The position numbers were made by a program, and so were the translations under genes. Below the pieces are notes generated by a model. That model was not told the DNA's origin. It did not search any database and saw nothing but the letters and a program-made list of their open reading frames with translations. Shown here one piece after another: positions 1 through 9,036 of a stretch of DNA of 64,000 nt (its first letter is position 1; every line of letters begins with the position of its first letter). Source of the stretch: Oscillospiraceae bacterium. Lineage in GTDB: Bacteria > Bacillota > Clostridia > Oscillospirales > Acutalibacteraceae. The stretch lies in assembly GCA_015066175.1 (NCBI GenBank), contig SVOW01000001.1, positions 305,912-369,911 of the forward strand. The letters run 5' to 3'.

Positions 1-1
1 T

Positions 2-646
2 ATTGCAACTGATGCAAAGCTCGGTCTCCACGCTATTGACGAAGCAAAATATGTTATCATCGCTTCTCCCGTTGGCAGCTACTACAAAGAAGGCATCAAC
101 CCTGTTAAGATTATGATTGAAACAGAAGACGTTCGTGCAGTACGCGGCGGTACAGGTTATGCAAAATGCGGCGGTAACTATGCTGCAAGTAACAGAGCTG
201 CTGCAAGAGCTGAAGAAAAAGGCTTCTCACAGGTTCTCTGGCTTGATGGTGTTGAAAGAAAATACATCGAAGAAGTTGGCGCAATGAACGTTATGTTCAA
301 AATTGACGGCAAAGTTAAAACTCCCAAACTTATCGGTTCAGTTCTTCCCGGCATCACAAGAAAATCTTGCATCGACCTTATGAAATCAGAAGGTCAGGAT
401 GTGGAAGAAACATTCATCACAGTTGACGAAGTTATCGATGCACTCAAAGCAGGTAAACTCGAAGAAGCATGGGGTTGCGGTACAGCTGCTGTTGTTTCTC
501 CCATCGGTCTTCTCTCATACGAAGGTGTTGACTATGTAATCAACGATGGCAAAATCGGCGAGCTTACACAGCACCTCTACGATGAACTCACAGGCATTCA
601 GTGGGGCGAAAAAGAAGACAAATTTAACTGGACTCTTAAAGTTTAA
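2..646 (+). CDS. ilvE: Branched-chain amino acid aminotransferase (5' end outside window)
   Basis: C-terminal ~214 residues of a PLP-dependent (fold type IV) transaminase that interconverts valine, leucine and isoleucine with their 2-oxo acids. The reading frame is open to the left edge, so the start is not seen. The PLP-lysine segment GTGYAKCGGNYAAS and the following EVGAMNVMFKI are typical of class II BCATs (usual length about 340-360 residues), and the C-terminal GCGTAAVVSPIG segment is also family-like. A strong hairpin terminator follows 17 bases after the stop, so this is the last gene of its transcript. It is cytosolic. The family is clear from these motifs; substrate preference is taken from the family. 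Confidence 0.93.
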   Translation: MATDAKLGLHAIDEAKYVIIASPVGSYYKEGINPVKIMIETEDVRAVRGGTGYAKCGGNYAASNRAAARAEEKGFSQVLWLDGVERKYIEEVGAMNVMFKIDGKVKTPKLIGSVLPGITRKSCIDLMKSEGQDVEETFITVDEVIDALKAGKLEEAWGCGTAAVVSPIGLLSYEGVDYVINDGKIGELTQHLYDELTGIQWGEKEDKFNWTLKV

Positions 647-662
647 TTCAAAACAGATTTTC

Positions 663-692
663 GCAGGCAGTCATCACGACTGCCTGATTTTT
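663..692 (+). terminator. Rho-independent terminator after ilvE
   Basis: A GC-rich stem (GCAGGCAGTC paired with GACTGCCTG, loop ATCAC) is followed by a T-rich run. Confidence 0.85.
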
Positions 693-742
693 CTATAACT
701 CACAGGTAAATTACAATTTGCAAGAATAATTTTTATTTTCTG

Positions 743-771
743 TTGCATTTATTTTTCAGAAATGATAAAAT
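743..771 (+). promoter_or_regulatory. Sigma-A-type promoter for the 804 gene
   Basis: TTGCAT, 17-base spacer, TAAAAT, about 32 bases before the ATG at 804. Confidence 0.5.
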
Positions 772-803
772 GTTCATATAAATTTACGGTGTGGTGAAAC
801 ATT

Positions 804-1670
804 ATGACAAAATCGAAGAAAAAGATAATTACGATTATTGCAGTTGCAGTTGCGATAATTATTGGCTTGTCGGGTTTTCTTATTTTCGATAAGATAAATA
901 AAAAATCTGATGCAGCAACAGAAAATCCTAACAGTGAAGCTTTGAATAACAATACGGGCTTCTGTATTCCTTTAACTATTGGTGATACAGAGCTCGTGTG
1001 GTCTTCAAACTCTGTCACCATGGGAAAACGCACATATAAATTCAACGATATGGGTCAAATTATTGAATTTAAAGACAGCGACCCTTCCGGACCATCTGAC
1101 CCTTCCTTCACTTGTATATATTCAGATGATAATTTGACACAAAAAGATTATCCTAATGGAATGTCATATTTCTACGAATATGATACAAACGGAAATCTCA
1201 TTAAATATTCAGTAAAGTACAATGATGATGAAATACGTAGCGTTAATTTTGAATACGATTCACAAGGCAGAATTTGTAAAGAAACAGCCATAAATAAAGA
1301 TTTAACGCATATAAGCAGTATAAGTTATCTGGACAACAATTGTGTGAAAATCATAGAAGGCGAAAACTTCGATGACCCTGATACAATAACCCTAAATTAT
1401 AATGATGATAATCAGCTGATCAGGTTAGAAGAAAGAGATGTAGAAAACACAATAAAAATAATAGCCGACATAAAATACGATATAGAAGGAAATATTGAAA
1501 CAATAACAACTGAAGATGACGAGTCTCAGATTAATCAGACTAAATTTTCTTGGGGTAACGGAACTGAAGTTCAAGCCTTGTTTGTTAAAAAAAATATGCA
1601 TGTAATGTTCTCAAACTATCCTTTTACTCTTTCAAATGAATCGCTTGCTATAACTCGCGATTATTTATAA
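804..1670 (+). CDS. Membrane-anchored protein with YD/RHS-like repeats
   Basis: 288 residues of unassigned function. After a lysine-rich start there is a single hydrophobic segment at about residues 8-28, then an acidic, probably extracytoplasmic domain. That domain contains YD-like strands such as YFYEYDTNGNLIKYS, NFEYDSQGRICKE and IKYDIEGNIETI, which resemble the YD repeats of RHS-type beta-sandwich proteins. There is no lipobox and no obvious cleavage site, so it is probably held by an uncleaved N-terminal anchor. A GGTG-type ribosome binding site precedes the ATG. The gene has its own promoter and terminator and so appears monocistronic. It is much too short to be an RHS toxin and no toxin domain is visible. 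Confidence 0.7.
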   Translation: MTKSKKKIITIIAVAVAIIIGLSGFLIFDKINKKSDAATENPNSEALNNNTGFCIPLTIGDTELVWSSNSVTMGKRTYKFNDMGQIIEFKDSDPSGPSDPSFTCIYSDDNLTQKDYPNGMSYFYEYDTNGNLIKYSVKYNDDEIRSVNFEYDSQGRICKETAINKDLTHISSISYLDNNCVKIIEGENFDDPDTITLNYNDDNQLIRLEERDVENTIKIIADIKYDIEGNIETITTEDDESQINQTKFSWGNGTEVQALFVKKNMHVMFSNYPFTLSNESLAITRDYL

Positions 1671-1683
1671 ATTAACAAGTCAG

Positions 1684-1714
1684 ACAGGCAGTTTAACTAA
1701 CTGCCTGTTTTTTT
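1684..1714 (+). terminator. Rho-independent terminator after the 804 gene
   Basis: Stem ACAGGCAGTT/AACTGCCTGT followed by seven T. Confidence 0.85.
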
Positions 1715-1728
1715 GTTTTAATTAAAAA

Positions 1729-1878
1729 TAAATTATAATTTATCGTGCAATTAATTTTAACATTGTAGGGTTTGGCGCTTGCCGACAAACCGCCAATTTA
1801 CGTTTGCTTTTTGCTCAACGTCGGAAACCGCCGTTCCCTACGATATTAAATTTAATCAACAAGATAAATTATAATTTA
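1729..1878. repeat. 150-bp intergenic element bounded by 14-bp palindromes (copy 1)
   Basis: The perfect palindrome TAAATTATAATTTA occurs at 1729-1742 and again at 1865-1878. Between them is a core with internal inverted segments (GTAGGG near 1767 against CCCTAC near 1848, and CCGAC against GTCGG). A core segment of about 50 bases (1744-1791) is nearly identical to 28724-28771 in copy 2. It carries no coding sequence. A miniature, MITE-like mobile element or a structured intergenic repeat are both possible. The DUF4317 promoter starts 13 bases after its right edge. Confidence 0.7.
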
Positions 1879-1890
1879 ACATCTTCGGTG

Positions 1891-1920
1891 TTGATTTTTA
1901 CATAAAGAAGGTGGTATAAT
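1891..1920 (+). promoter_or_regulatory. Sigma-A-type promoter for the DUF4317 gene
   Basis: TTGATT, 18-base spacer, TATAAT, 30 bases before the start codon. Confidence 0.6.
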
Positions 1921-1950
1921 TTTTCTATCTTGTGACAAGGAGCAGACATA

Positions 1951-3078
1951 ATGACAGATAAAGAAATAAGAGAAATCAGAAGACGTTTCCGTCCTGATAA
2001 AAATAATATAATCAGCCTCAAGGGTTGTATGGTAAACTCTGAAAAAACTATAATTTCACAATTCAGCCAGTCAGTAGCGCAGTGCTCTACCGACGAAAGC
2101 GAAAAAATCCTTGCAGTGATGAAAAAATCACTTTCCGGCTCTCTCGGCACCAATCTTCTGGACCTTGAATACGGTGCTATGGAAGTTTCTGCCAGCGAAA
2201 AGCACAAAATGCTTATGGCTCTGCGTGATTCCCATCTGAAAGATGATGAACTGCTTACAAAATTCTATGAAACAGTTATAGAAAGCGTTTCTTTTGAAGG
2301 CAATTTTGCAATACTGCTTATTCACGATACATATGATGTGTTTGAATATTCTGATGATGGGGAAAAAGATATGGATTCTTCCTCACAGTTTTCATATATT
2401 GTTTGCAGCATCTGCCCTGTCAAAGAACTGAACACCGGACTTTATTTCCGCGAATATGACGGCACATTCAGAACTTTTGACAAATATTCAGTCCTTTCAA
2501 ACCCTGATATCGGATTTATGTTTCCGTCTTTCGACAACAGAGCTGCCAACATTTACAACGTGCTTTATTATACCCGCGATATTTCAGATGTTCACCCCGA
2601 ATTTGTTGACAATATTTTCGGCGTTGAGATTCCCGTTTCAGCAGCGGAGAAAAAAGACAGCCTAAACTCCTGCCTTAAAGAAACTCTCGAAGAAGAGTGT
2701 GACTTCAATGTAATGCGTTCTGTGCACGACCACGTTTCAGTTATGGTGCAGGAGCACAAGGCAACAAAGCAGGAAGAACCATTAAAACTTTCTAAAAAAA
2801 CATTCAGGGAAGTTCTTGAAGATTGCGGTGTAAACGAAGAAAGAGTTGAACGTTTTTCAGACAAATTTGACGAAGAGTTCGGCGAAGGTGCAGAAATTGC
2901 GCCAAAGAGCATAATCGACGTTAAAAAATTTCAGCTTGTAACGCCTGATGTGCAGATTAAAGTAAATCCGGACAGAACAGACCTTGTTACCACACAGGTT
3001 ATTGACGGCGTAAGATACATTATGATACGTGCAAACACTGGTGTGGAAGTAAACGGAGTAAATATCGATATAAAATAA
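1951..3078 (+). CDS. DUF4317 family protein
   Basis: 375 residues. The N-terminus (MTDKEIREIRRRFRPDKNNI) and the downstream K-G-C-M-V-N segment match the DUF4317 family of Clostridia as I remember it; the molecular function of that family is not known to me. The protein is acidic, with no signal peptide or membrane segment, so it is probably cytosolic. The C-terminal ~110 residues contain a helical region followed by short strands. AAGGAG lies upstream of the ATG. The next gene starts 52 bases downstream with no terminator, so co-transcription with the phosphoesterase-sulfatase run is possible but not shown. Confidence 0.8.
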   Translation: MTDKEIREIRRRFRPDKNNIISLKGCMVNSEKTIISQFSQSVAQCSTDESEKILAVMKKSLSGSLGTNLLDLEYGAMEVSASEKHKMLMALRDSHLKDDELLTKFYETVIESVSFEGNFAILLIHDTYDVFEYSDDGEKDMDSSSQFSYIVCSICPVKELNTGLYFREYDGTFRTFDKYSVLSNPDIGFMFPSFDNRAANIYNVLYYTRDISDVHPEFVDNIFGVEIPVSAAEKKDSLNSCLKETLEEECDFNVMRSVHDHVSVMVQEHKATKQEEPLKLSKKTFREVLEDCGVNEERVERFSDKFDEEFGEGAEIAPKSIIDVKKFQLVTPDVQIKVNPDRTDLVTTQVIDGVRYIMIRANTGVEVNGVNIDIK

Positions 3079-3130
3079 AAAACGGCATAGGGTTGTTTGA
3101 AACTATATAAAAGCGATCAGGTGTAAAATT

Positions 3131-3958
3131 ATGGAAATTTTAAAAAACTATCTTCATTTAGGAGCGAAAGAGCCTTTCTGTGTTCTTCACGCAAGCGACA
3201 CACATATCTCTTATGCTGACAGCAGAGAAACCGAAAGGAAACTCGAACTTTCTGCAAGAAGAAAAAAAGATATGCCTTATGCAGAAGCAAACCTTGCTTT
3301 CCTGAAAGAAAAATCACTGAATGAACAAAGAACAATTATTTACACAGGCGACCTTATCGACTTTGTTTCCGAACTGAATTACGAAAAAGCAGAAGAATTT
3401 GCCAATTCCGTTGATATTTTCATGAGTGCAGGCAACCACGAATTCAGCCATTATTTAGGCGAAGCCAAAGAAGACGCTGCCTACAGAAACAGAACTCTTC
3501 CGAGAGTGCAGAAAATTTTCAAAAACGATATCAGATGCTCCTCAAGAATAATCGGCGGAGTGAACTTTGTTGCAATTGACAACTCCTACTACCTTTTTGA
3601 ACAAGAACAGCTTGATTTCCTGAAAAAAGAAGCAAAAAAAGAATACCCCATAATTCTTTGCGTCCATGTGCCTTTATACACAAGGGAATTTTATGACTTT
3701 GTAATCGGCAACGACGGCTACCCTGCTTACCTTATGTCTGTACCTGAAGAACTGATGCAGAATTATACACAACACAGATACGAACAACAGAAGCAGGACG
3801 AAATAACCCGTGATGCTTTTGATTTTATTGTTAACTGCAAAAATATCAGGGCAATTCTTTCAGGCCATCTTCACGATGATTTTGAAGGCAAAGTGAACGA
3901 TAATTTATATCAGATTACAACAGGAAAAAACACTGTAAGAGAAATATATATTGATTAA
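3131..3958 (+). CDS. Calcineurin-like metallophosphoesterase
   Basis: 275 residues with the full set of metallophosphoesterase motifs in order: ASDTH near residue 20, TGDLID near 76, GNHE near 102, CVHVPLY near 178 and SGHLHD near 241. These residues bind two metal ions and activate water for phosphoester hydrolysis. There is no signal peptide, so it is predicted cytosolic. It is first in a tight run with the sulfatase (36-base gap), the GH110-type enzyme and the TipAS protein, which suggests a role with sugar phosphates or another product of the pathway. The substrate cannot be read from sequence. Confidence 0.85.
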   Translation: MEILKNYLHLGAKEPFCVLHASDTHISYADSRETERKLELSARRKKDMPYAEANLAFLKEKSLNEQRTIIYTGDLIDFVSELNYEKAEEFANSVDIFMSAGNHEFSHYLGEAKEDAAYRNRTLPRVQKIFKNDIRCSSRIIGGVNFVAIDNSYYLFEQEQLDFLKKEAKKEYPIILCVHVPLYTREFYDFVIGNDGYPAYLMSVPEELMQNYTQHRYEQQKQDEITRDAFDFIVNCKNIRAILSGHLHDDFEGKVNDNLYQITTGKNTVREIYID

Positions 3959-3994
3959 TAAACTCAGATTCTTTTGCAGAACAGGTGGTGCTTT

Positions 3995-5401
3995 ATGAGT
4001 AAAAAACCGAATGTTTTATTTATTGTTACAGATGACCAGCGTTTTGATACAATTCATGCTCTGGGTAACAATGAAATTATTACACCTAACCTTGACAAGC
4101 TTGCCATGCGTGGCACATCTTTTGTGCGTGCACATATTGCAGGCGGCACCTGCGGTGCAGTGTGTATGCCGAGCCGTGCCATGATTTTATCAGGAAGAAA
4201 CCCCTTCCATCTTGAAGAATTGGGCGGCAACATTCCCGAAGAGCATAAAACACTTGCCGAAACTTTTAAAAGTAACGGCTACGAAACAATTGGTCTGGGA
4301 AAATGGCACAACGGTTGCCCTGCTTATGCACGCAGTTTCACTCAGGGGGCTAAAATTTTCTTCGGCGGAATGTGGGACCATTGGAATGTGCCTACCTGCC
4401 GTTTTGACCCTACAGGAAAATACGATAACGTGATTAACTTTGTGGTGGATTTTTACAGCGATAACCACCCACAGGAGCAGCACTGTGATGAATTTGACCC
4501 GGGCAAACATTCAAGCACGCTACTTACTGATTCAGCTATTGAATTGCTTAAGAAAAACGCAGATAAAGAAAACCCTTTCTTTATGTATCTTGCTTTTCTT
4601 GCACCCCACGACCCACGCACAATGCCTGACAGTTTCCGTAAAATGTATGACCATGAAAAAATTACATTACCGCCAAATTTTCAGGAAATTATCGATACAA
4701 ATTATCCCCTTATGGTGCATCGTGATGAGCACCTTGCCGCATATCCACGCGATGAAAAAGAAATCAGACGCCACATTGCAGAATATTTCGCAATGATAAC
4801 TCATCTTGACTACGAAGTCGGAAGGCTTCTTGATGCACTGAAAGAATCAGGCGAAGAAGATAACACAATTATCGTTTTCACAGGTGACAACGGTCTTGCA
4901 GTTGGTCAGCACGGCTGGCTCGGCAAAGAAGATATTTACGAGCACGGCGTGCGTATTCCACTTATTATGGCAGGACCGGGAATTGCAGAAAATAAAAGAA
5001 ATGACGCTTATGTTTACCTTTACGATATTTTCCCCACACTCTGCGAAAAAGCAGGAATAGATGTGCCGTCATCTGTTGACGGAAAAAGCTTTGCGCATCT
5101 TCTTGACGGTGAGCACGGTGAAAAATTCCGCGATGAACTTTATCTGATTTTCGATAAATTTGTACGCGGTGTGAAAGACGAAAACTACAAGCTTATCGAA
5201 TACCGTAACGGAGACGAAGAAGAAGACAAATGGACTTTCCTTTACGATATAAAAAATGACCTTTGGGAAACAAACAACCTTGCCGATGACGAGAATTACC
5301 GAGACAAGGTAAAGGAAATGAGAGAAAAAATTCTCAAACACAGGGATGAATGGGAAGAACAATCTCACCCCTGGGGAATTGATTTCTGGGAAAGATTCTG
5401 A
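3995..5401 (+). CDS. Type I (formylglycine-dependent) sulfatase
   Basis: 468 residues starting at MSKKPNVLFIVTDDQ. An upstream in-frame ATG at 3974 is rejected because AGGTGG sits correctly before 3995. Metal-binding DDQ is near residues 13-15. The modification motif CMPSR has Cys57 as the residue oxidised to formylglycine, which in anaerobes needs a radical-SAM maturase (anSME) not found in this window. A GKWH motif near 100 and a TGDNG motif in the second half complete the active site. With no signal peptide it is probably cytosolic, unlike many mucin sulfatases, so it would act on imported sulfated sugars. Neighbouring GH110- and GH92-type enzymes favour a host glycan substrate, but this is inference. 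Confidence 0.92.
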   Translation: MSKKPNVLFIVTDDQRFDTIHALGNNEIITPNLDKLAMRGTSFVRAHIAGGTCGAVCMPSRAMILSGRNPFHLEELGGNIPEEHKTLAETFKSNGYETIGLGKWHNGCPAYARSFTQGAKIFFGGMWDHWNVPTCRFDPTGKYDNVINFVVDFYSDNHPQEQHCDEFDPGKHSSTLLTDSAIELLKKNADKENPFFMYLAFLAPHDPRTMPDSFRKMYDHEKITLPPNFQEIIDTNYPLMVHRDEHLAAYPRDEKEIRRHIAEYFAMITHLDYEVGRLLDALKESGEEDNTIIVFTGDNGLAVGQHGWLGKEDIYEHGVRIPLIMAGPGIAENKRNDAYVYLYDIFPTLCEKAGIDVPSSVDGKSFAHLLDGEHGEKFRDELYLIFDKFVRGVKDENYKLIEYRNGDEEEDKWTFLYDIKNDLWETNNLADDENYRDKVKEMREKILKHRDEWEEQSHPWGIDFWERF

Positions 5402-5430
5402 AAAAACACAATACATAATCAGGTGATATT

Positions 5431-7293
5431 ATGCTTATTAAAATAGTTACGTTTCTTTCATCAATAATTCTGCTTTTCACATCATCATTTGCTTTGCCTG
5501 AAAAAAGCAATGTGATTGTTGAAACACTTTCTGACCTGAGCGAATTCAGATCAGCAGATGAACTGAACGGTGCAAACGGCACAAGATTTTACATTCATCG
5601 ACCAAAGGCAGAAAAAATGACAGTTGTGAACGCTTCCGATTTCGGTCTTTCTGAAGAAAACGAAGATAATTTTTCTGCATTCCAATCAGCTCTTGACTAT
5701 TGTTCACAGCATCCGCAGACAAAACTTGTTATTAACAAAGGAACATATTATTTCAGAAGCATCAACGGTCTTGACGCCAACAACTGCACAGATTTGCTGA
5801 TCGAAGGAAACGATGCAACATTTATTTTTTCTGAAACAGGTTACAGATTTTTCATAAGAAACAGCGATTGTGTTGAAATCCGCAACCTTAATTTTGACTG
5901 GAATTGGGAAGAAAGTCCCCTTGCATCTGTTGTTACTATTCAGAATAATAATGCCGACAGCAATACAATTGAACTTGTTTTCAGAAATGCCGAATACTGC
6001 AACGAAAACTGCCGTTTTATGGCAATTACACAATGCGACCCTGAAACATTCACTTTCGGTGCAAAGCTTTCATCAAAAGAAAACTATCTTTATCAGGAAA
6101 CAGACCCGATAAAATCTGTTGAAAAAATTTCTGAAAACACACTGCGTGTTACTCACAACGGATGTATGGACGGTTTTGAAAACGGCGAAACTTATATACT
6201 CCGCCACTATGTTTATGACGGTACAATTTTCAGCATCAGAAATGCAAGTAAAAACATAACATTCGATAATGTCAGCATTTTCGGCAGCCCTGGAATGGCT
6301 TTTATCTGCGAAGATAACTGTTCACATTTTCAGATTATCAACTGCTTTATCGGCGTTAAGCCCGAATATAAAGATAAAAGAAGTGTATCACTGTGTGCTG
6401 ATGCAATTCACATCGTAAACACTGACGGCTTCTTTAACATTTCAGGCTGTGATATCAGCGGAATGGGCGATGATGCAATTAACGTGCACGATGGTCTTGG
6501 ATATGTTTCAGCAGTAAAATCAAACACGCTTACGCTGACTGCATCTGCAATGAGGCTTAAAGTCGGCGATACTCTTGCATTCAAGAATGATAAATTTGAA
6601 AACACCGGTTTAACTGCAAAGATTATTTCCGTCAAAGACATTGACTGGATAACAAAAGAGATTGTTGTTGAAGGCCTGTCTGAAAGTGTAACAACAGGCT
6701 GGACCGCTTACAGCATGGAATGCAACAGCTCTAACTACATAATCCGCAACAATTATTTCCACGAAAACAGAGCAAGAGGTCTTCTGCTTCAATCTTCAAA
6801 CGGAGTTTGCGAAAACAACAGATTTTATAAGACTATGGCTCAGGCAATAAAGGTTGTTATGGATATTGAGCCTACACTCTGGCAAGAAGGCACAGGCGTT
6901 GATAACCTTGTTATACGAAACAACACCTTCGAAATGTGTAATTACAGCGATTGGGGCACAGTAATTGAAATCGGCACAAATATCGCAGGCAGAAGTGCAG
7001 AAACATCTGTTTTTACAAACATCGAAATAACTTCAAACACATTCAAGGATGTGCCGTCACTTGTTATGAAAACAAACAATGTGAATGGTTTTGTTTTTAA
7101 AGATAACACAATTGATTCAGGTACCTTCTTTGATGACAACAAATCAAAAGGCAGAATAAATTTCGGCAAATATTGTTCAAACATAATTTATACAGATAAC
7201 AATTTTGTAGACAGCGGTTTTCTTGACGTAAATAAAATTGTTCTTGCTGATAATATTGTTGTATGGGCACAGATAAATTCACAGCTTTTTTGA
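5431..7293 (+). CDS. Secreted GH110-type beta-helix alpha-galactosidase
   Basis: 620 residues with an N-terminal signal peptide (about residues 1-22) and a right-handed parallel beta-helix. Two features point to GH110 (alpha-1,3-galactosidases, including blood-group B enzymes). The first is an ADAIH motif with Asp324 and a GDDAINVH motif with Asp347 and Asp348; the 23-residue spacing equals that of the catalytic aspartates I recall for a characterised GH110 enzyme (D321, D344, D345). The second is the downstream RARGLLLQS segment. Length also fits (about 600). It lies 29 bases after the sulfatase. A generic beta-helix lyase is the main alternative, but the three aspartates make GH110 more likely. 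Confidence 0.72.
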   Translation: MLIKIVTFLSSIILLFTSSFALPEKSNVIVETLSDLSEFRSADELNGANGTRFYIHRPKAEKMTVVNASDFGLSEENEDNFSAFQSALDYCSQHPQTKLVINKGTYYFRSINGLDANNCTDLLIEGNDATFIFSETGYRFFIRNSDCVEIRNLNFDWNWEESPLASVVTIQNNNADSNTIELVFRNAEYCNENCRFMAITQCDPETFTFGAKLSSKENYLYQETDPIKSVEKISENTLRVTHNGCMDGFENGETYILRHYVYDGTIFSIRNASKNITFDNVSIFGSPGMAFICEDNCSHFQIINCFIGVKPEYKDKRSVSLCADAIHIVNTDGFFNISGCDISGMGDDAINVHDGLGYVSAVKSNTLTLTASAMRLKVGDTLAFKNDKFENTGLTAKIISVKDIDWITKEIVVEGLSESVTTGWTAYSMECNSSNYIIRNNYFHENRARGLLLQSSNGVCENNRFYKTMAQAIKVVMDIEPTLWQEGTGVDNLVIRNNTFEMCNYSDWGTVIEIGTNIAGRSAETSVFTNIEITSNTFKDVPSLVMKTNNVNGFVFKDNTIDSGTFFDDNKSKGRINFGKYCSNIIYTDNNFVDSGFLDVNKIVLADNIVVWAQINSQLF

Positions 7294-7312
7294 CAGAAAA
7301 GAGAGAAAATAT

Positions 7313-7684
7313 ATGAATAACAATTACCAATCCGAAGTTTTAGAAAAATGGGGCAAAACCGATGCTTACAAAGAATATTCCGAAAAAGCTTCAGGTTACA
7401 CAGAAGAAAAATATTCTTCCCTTGCTGACGGAATGAATGATATTTTTGCAGAGTTTGCAGTTTGCAGGAAAAACAGTGAAAAGCCTGATTGCGAAAAGGT
7501 ACAAAGCCTTGTGAAAAAACTGCAGAATTTTATCACAGAAAACTACTACACCTGCACAAAAGAAATTCTGTCAGGTCTGGGACAGATATATGTGCTTGAT
7601 GAACGCTTTAAAAACAACATCGACAAGCACGCTGACGGCACTGCAGAATACGCAGGTAGTGCAATCAGGTTTTATTGCGAATAA
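7313..7684 (+). CDS. Stand-alone TipAS ligand-binding domain protein
   Basis: 123 residues that read as a TipAS domain, the all-helical, globin-like drug-binding half of MerR-family TipA regulators. Signs are the N-terminal YQSEVLEKWGKTDAYKEY pattern, the central GMNDIFAEFAVC helix and the C-terminal YVLDERFKNNIDKHADGTAEY pattern. The MerR DNA-binding helix-turn-helix and dimerisation coil are absent, and the in-frame start has its own AGAGAG site, so it is not a frameshift remnant of a longer gene in this window. It starts 19 bases after the GH110 gene and is followed by a terminator. It could bind a small molecule or peptide without regulating DNA directly. Confidence 0.82.
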   Translation: MNNNYQSEVLEKWGKTDAYKEYSEKASGYTEEKYSSLADGMNDIFAEFAVCRKNSEKPDCEKVQSLVKKLQNFITENYYTCTKEILSGLGQIYVLDERFKNNIDKHADGTAEYAGSAIRFYCE

Positions 7685-7690
7685 ACAGAT

Positions 7691-7716
7691 GACCATCCGA
7701 TTTTCGGGTGGTTTTT
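7691..7716 (+). terminator. Terminator after the phosphoesterase-sulfatase-GH110-TipAS run
   Basis: Stem ACCATCCGA/TCGGGTGGT with loop TTT, followed by T5. Confidence 0.8.
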
Positions 7717-7782
7717 CTTTGCAGGAAGCGTAACGATAGAAATATTCTCTCAGCAGGAGAATTCATTTCAAAAAATAAGTTA

Positions 7783-7811
7783 TTGTTTAATTCCGGGAAA
7801 ACTGTTATTAT
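7783..7811 (+). promoter_or_regulatory. Sigma-A-type promoter for the XRE regulator
   Basis: TTGTTT, 17-base spacer, TATTAT. Confidence 0.55.
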
Positions 7812-7821
7812 CTGTTTGTAA

Positions 7822-7831
7822 ACGACGTCGT
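7822..7831. promoter_or_regulatory. Candidate operator palindrome
   Basis: ACGACGTCGT is a perfect 10-bp palindrome located 11 bases after the -10 box and upstream of the XRE start codon, a position suited to autoregulation by that protein. This is inference from position and symmetry only. Confidence 0.4.
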
Positions 7832-7858
7832 ATTATTTGATAAAGAAAGGTGATATAT

Positions 7859-8950
7859 ATGACAATCTATTTCGGAGAAAACCTTAAAAAACTTCGCAAA
7901 TCAAAAAACCTGACACAAGACGCACTTGCAGATTTCCTCGGCATGTCATTTCAGGCAATAAGCAAATGGGAGCGTGGAGAAACTTATCCCGATATAACTA
8001 TGCTACCCGTAATCGCATCATTCTTCGGCGTTACTGTTGACAGCCTGCTGGGCACTGATATGATTGAAAAAGAAAAACAAATTGAAAAATACTTAAACGA
8101 ATATTCACGCCTGTTGAGTGAGGGCAGAATCAAAGACGCAAGAGATATTTTTAAAACTGCAATCACAGAATTTCCGGGGAATTACGATTTGCTTTCAAAA
8201 TATTTAAATGCACTTATTCACGCACAGTATGACGATGAATATCTGCTTTCGATAAAATCAGAAGTTGACAGAATTTACGAAAACATACAGACTTACTGCA
8301 CCACTGACAGCATCAGAATCTGGACACAGAAGCTTATGTGCCGTTACCTGCGTGATTTGAGCCTTATTGAAAACAGCGGAGTTGATATTTCAGACGCAGA
8401 AAAAATTCTTGAACAGATGCCCATTATGCAGAATACACGCGATTATGAAGCAATGTATATGTACCCCCACGATGATGAAAAACGAGCACGTGCATGCGCA
8501 AACGGTATTTCAGAAATGCTCCGCCTTTTTGGCGAAATTATGAACAGAAAATATAAAAATTTCCTTGATGCTGACGGTGACATTTCAGAAGCATATATAA
8601 ACCTTGTTGAAAAAGTTATGCCTGACGGCGACTACGGCAAAAGCCATTATCTTGTGGTAATCAACCACCATCGCCTTGGTGTTAAAAAACTTGTTGCAGG
8701 AGATGAAAAATCTGCTCTTGAACATTTTGAAAAAGGTTTATTGCTTGCAAAAAGTTACGATGAAAGCCCCGATGTCCTTATTCACACTTCAAAGGCAGTA
8801 AAGGGCCTTGAGTTTGACAAAACAAAAGCATACCGCTTCTGGGAAGGCTCATTTCTTGAAGATATGAAAGACGGACTTTTAAACAGACCTGAACTTTCCG
8901 AAGAATTCAAAAACAGTGAAGAATTCAGAAGGATTATGGCTATCAGATAA
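7859..8950 (+). CDS. XRE-family regulator with helical TPR-like C-terminus
   Basis: 363 residues. Start chosen at the ATG at 7859 with AAAGAAAGG before it, rather than the GTG at 7850 that overlaps the binding site. Residues about 5-60 form an HTH_3 domain (NLKKLRKSKNLTQDALADFL, then SFQAISKWERGETYPD). The remaining ~300 residues are helical and resemble a tetratricopeptide region, common in Firmicute regulators that sense peptides or metabolites. The promoter region carries a perfect palindrome that could be its operator. The GH92 gene lies 86 bases downstream with its own promoter, so control of that gene is possible but unproven. Confidence 0.9.
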   Translation: MTIYFGENLKKLRKSKNLTQDALADFLGMSFQAISKWERGETYPDITMLPVIASFFGVTVDSLLGTDMIEKEKQIEKYLNEYSRLLSEGRIKDARDIFKTAITEFPGNYDLLSKYLNALIHAQYDDEYLLSIKSEVDRIYENIQTYCTTDSIRIWTQKLMCRYLRDLSLIENSGVDISDAEKILEQMPIMQNTRDYEAMYMYPHDDEKRARACANGISEMLRLFGEIMNRKYKNFLDADGDISEAYINLVEKVMPDGDYGKSHYLVVINHHRLGVKKLVAGDEKSALEHFEKGLLLAKSYDESPDVLIHTSKAVKGLEFDKTKAYRFWEGSFLEDMKDGLLNRPELSEEFKNSEEFRRIMAIR

Positions 8951-8976
8951 CATTTCTTTCTTTTAAAAACCACACC

Positions 8977-9005
8977 TTGCAAGATTTATAACTATGTGAT
9001 ATCAT
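8977..9005 (+). promoter_or_regulatory. Promoter for the GH92 gene
   Basis: TTGCAA, 17-base spacer, TATCAT with an extended TG just upstream. The 13-mer ATGTGATATCATA (8994-9006) is shared exactly with the GH95 promoter at 36162-36174. Confidence 0.55.
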
Positions 9006-9036
9006 AGCAATATAATCAGTGAAAGCAGGTGTTTTT

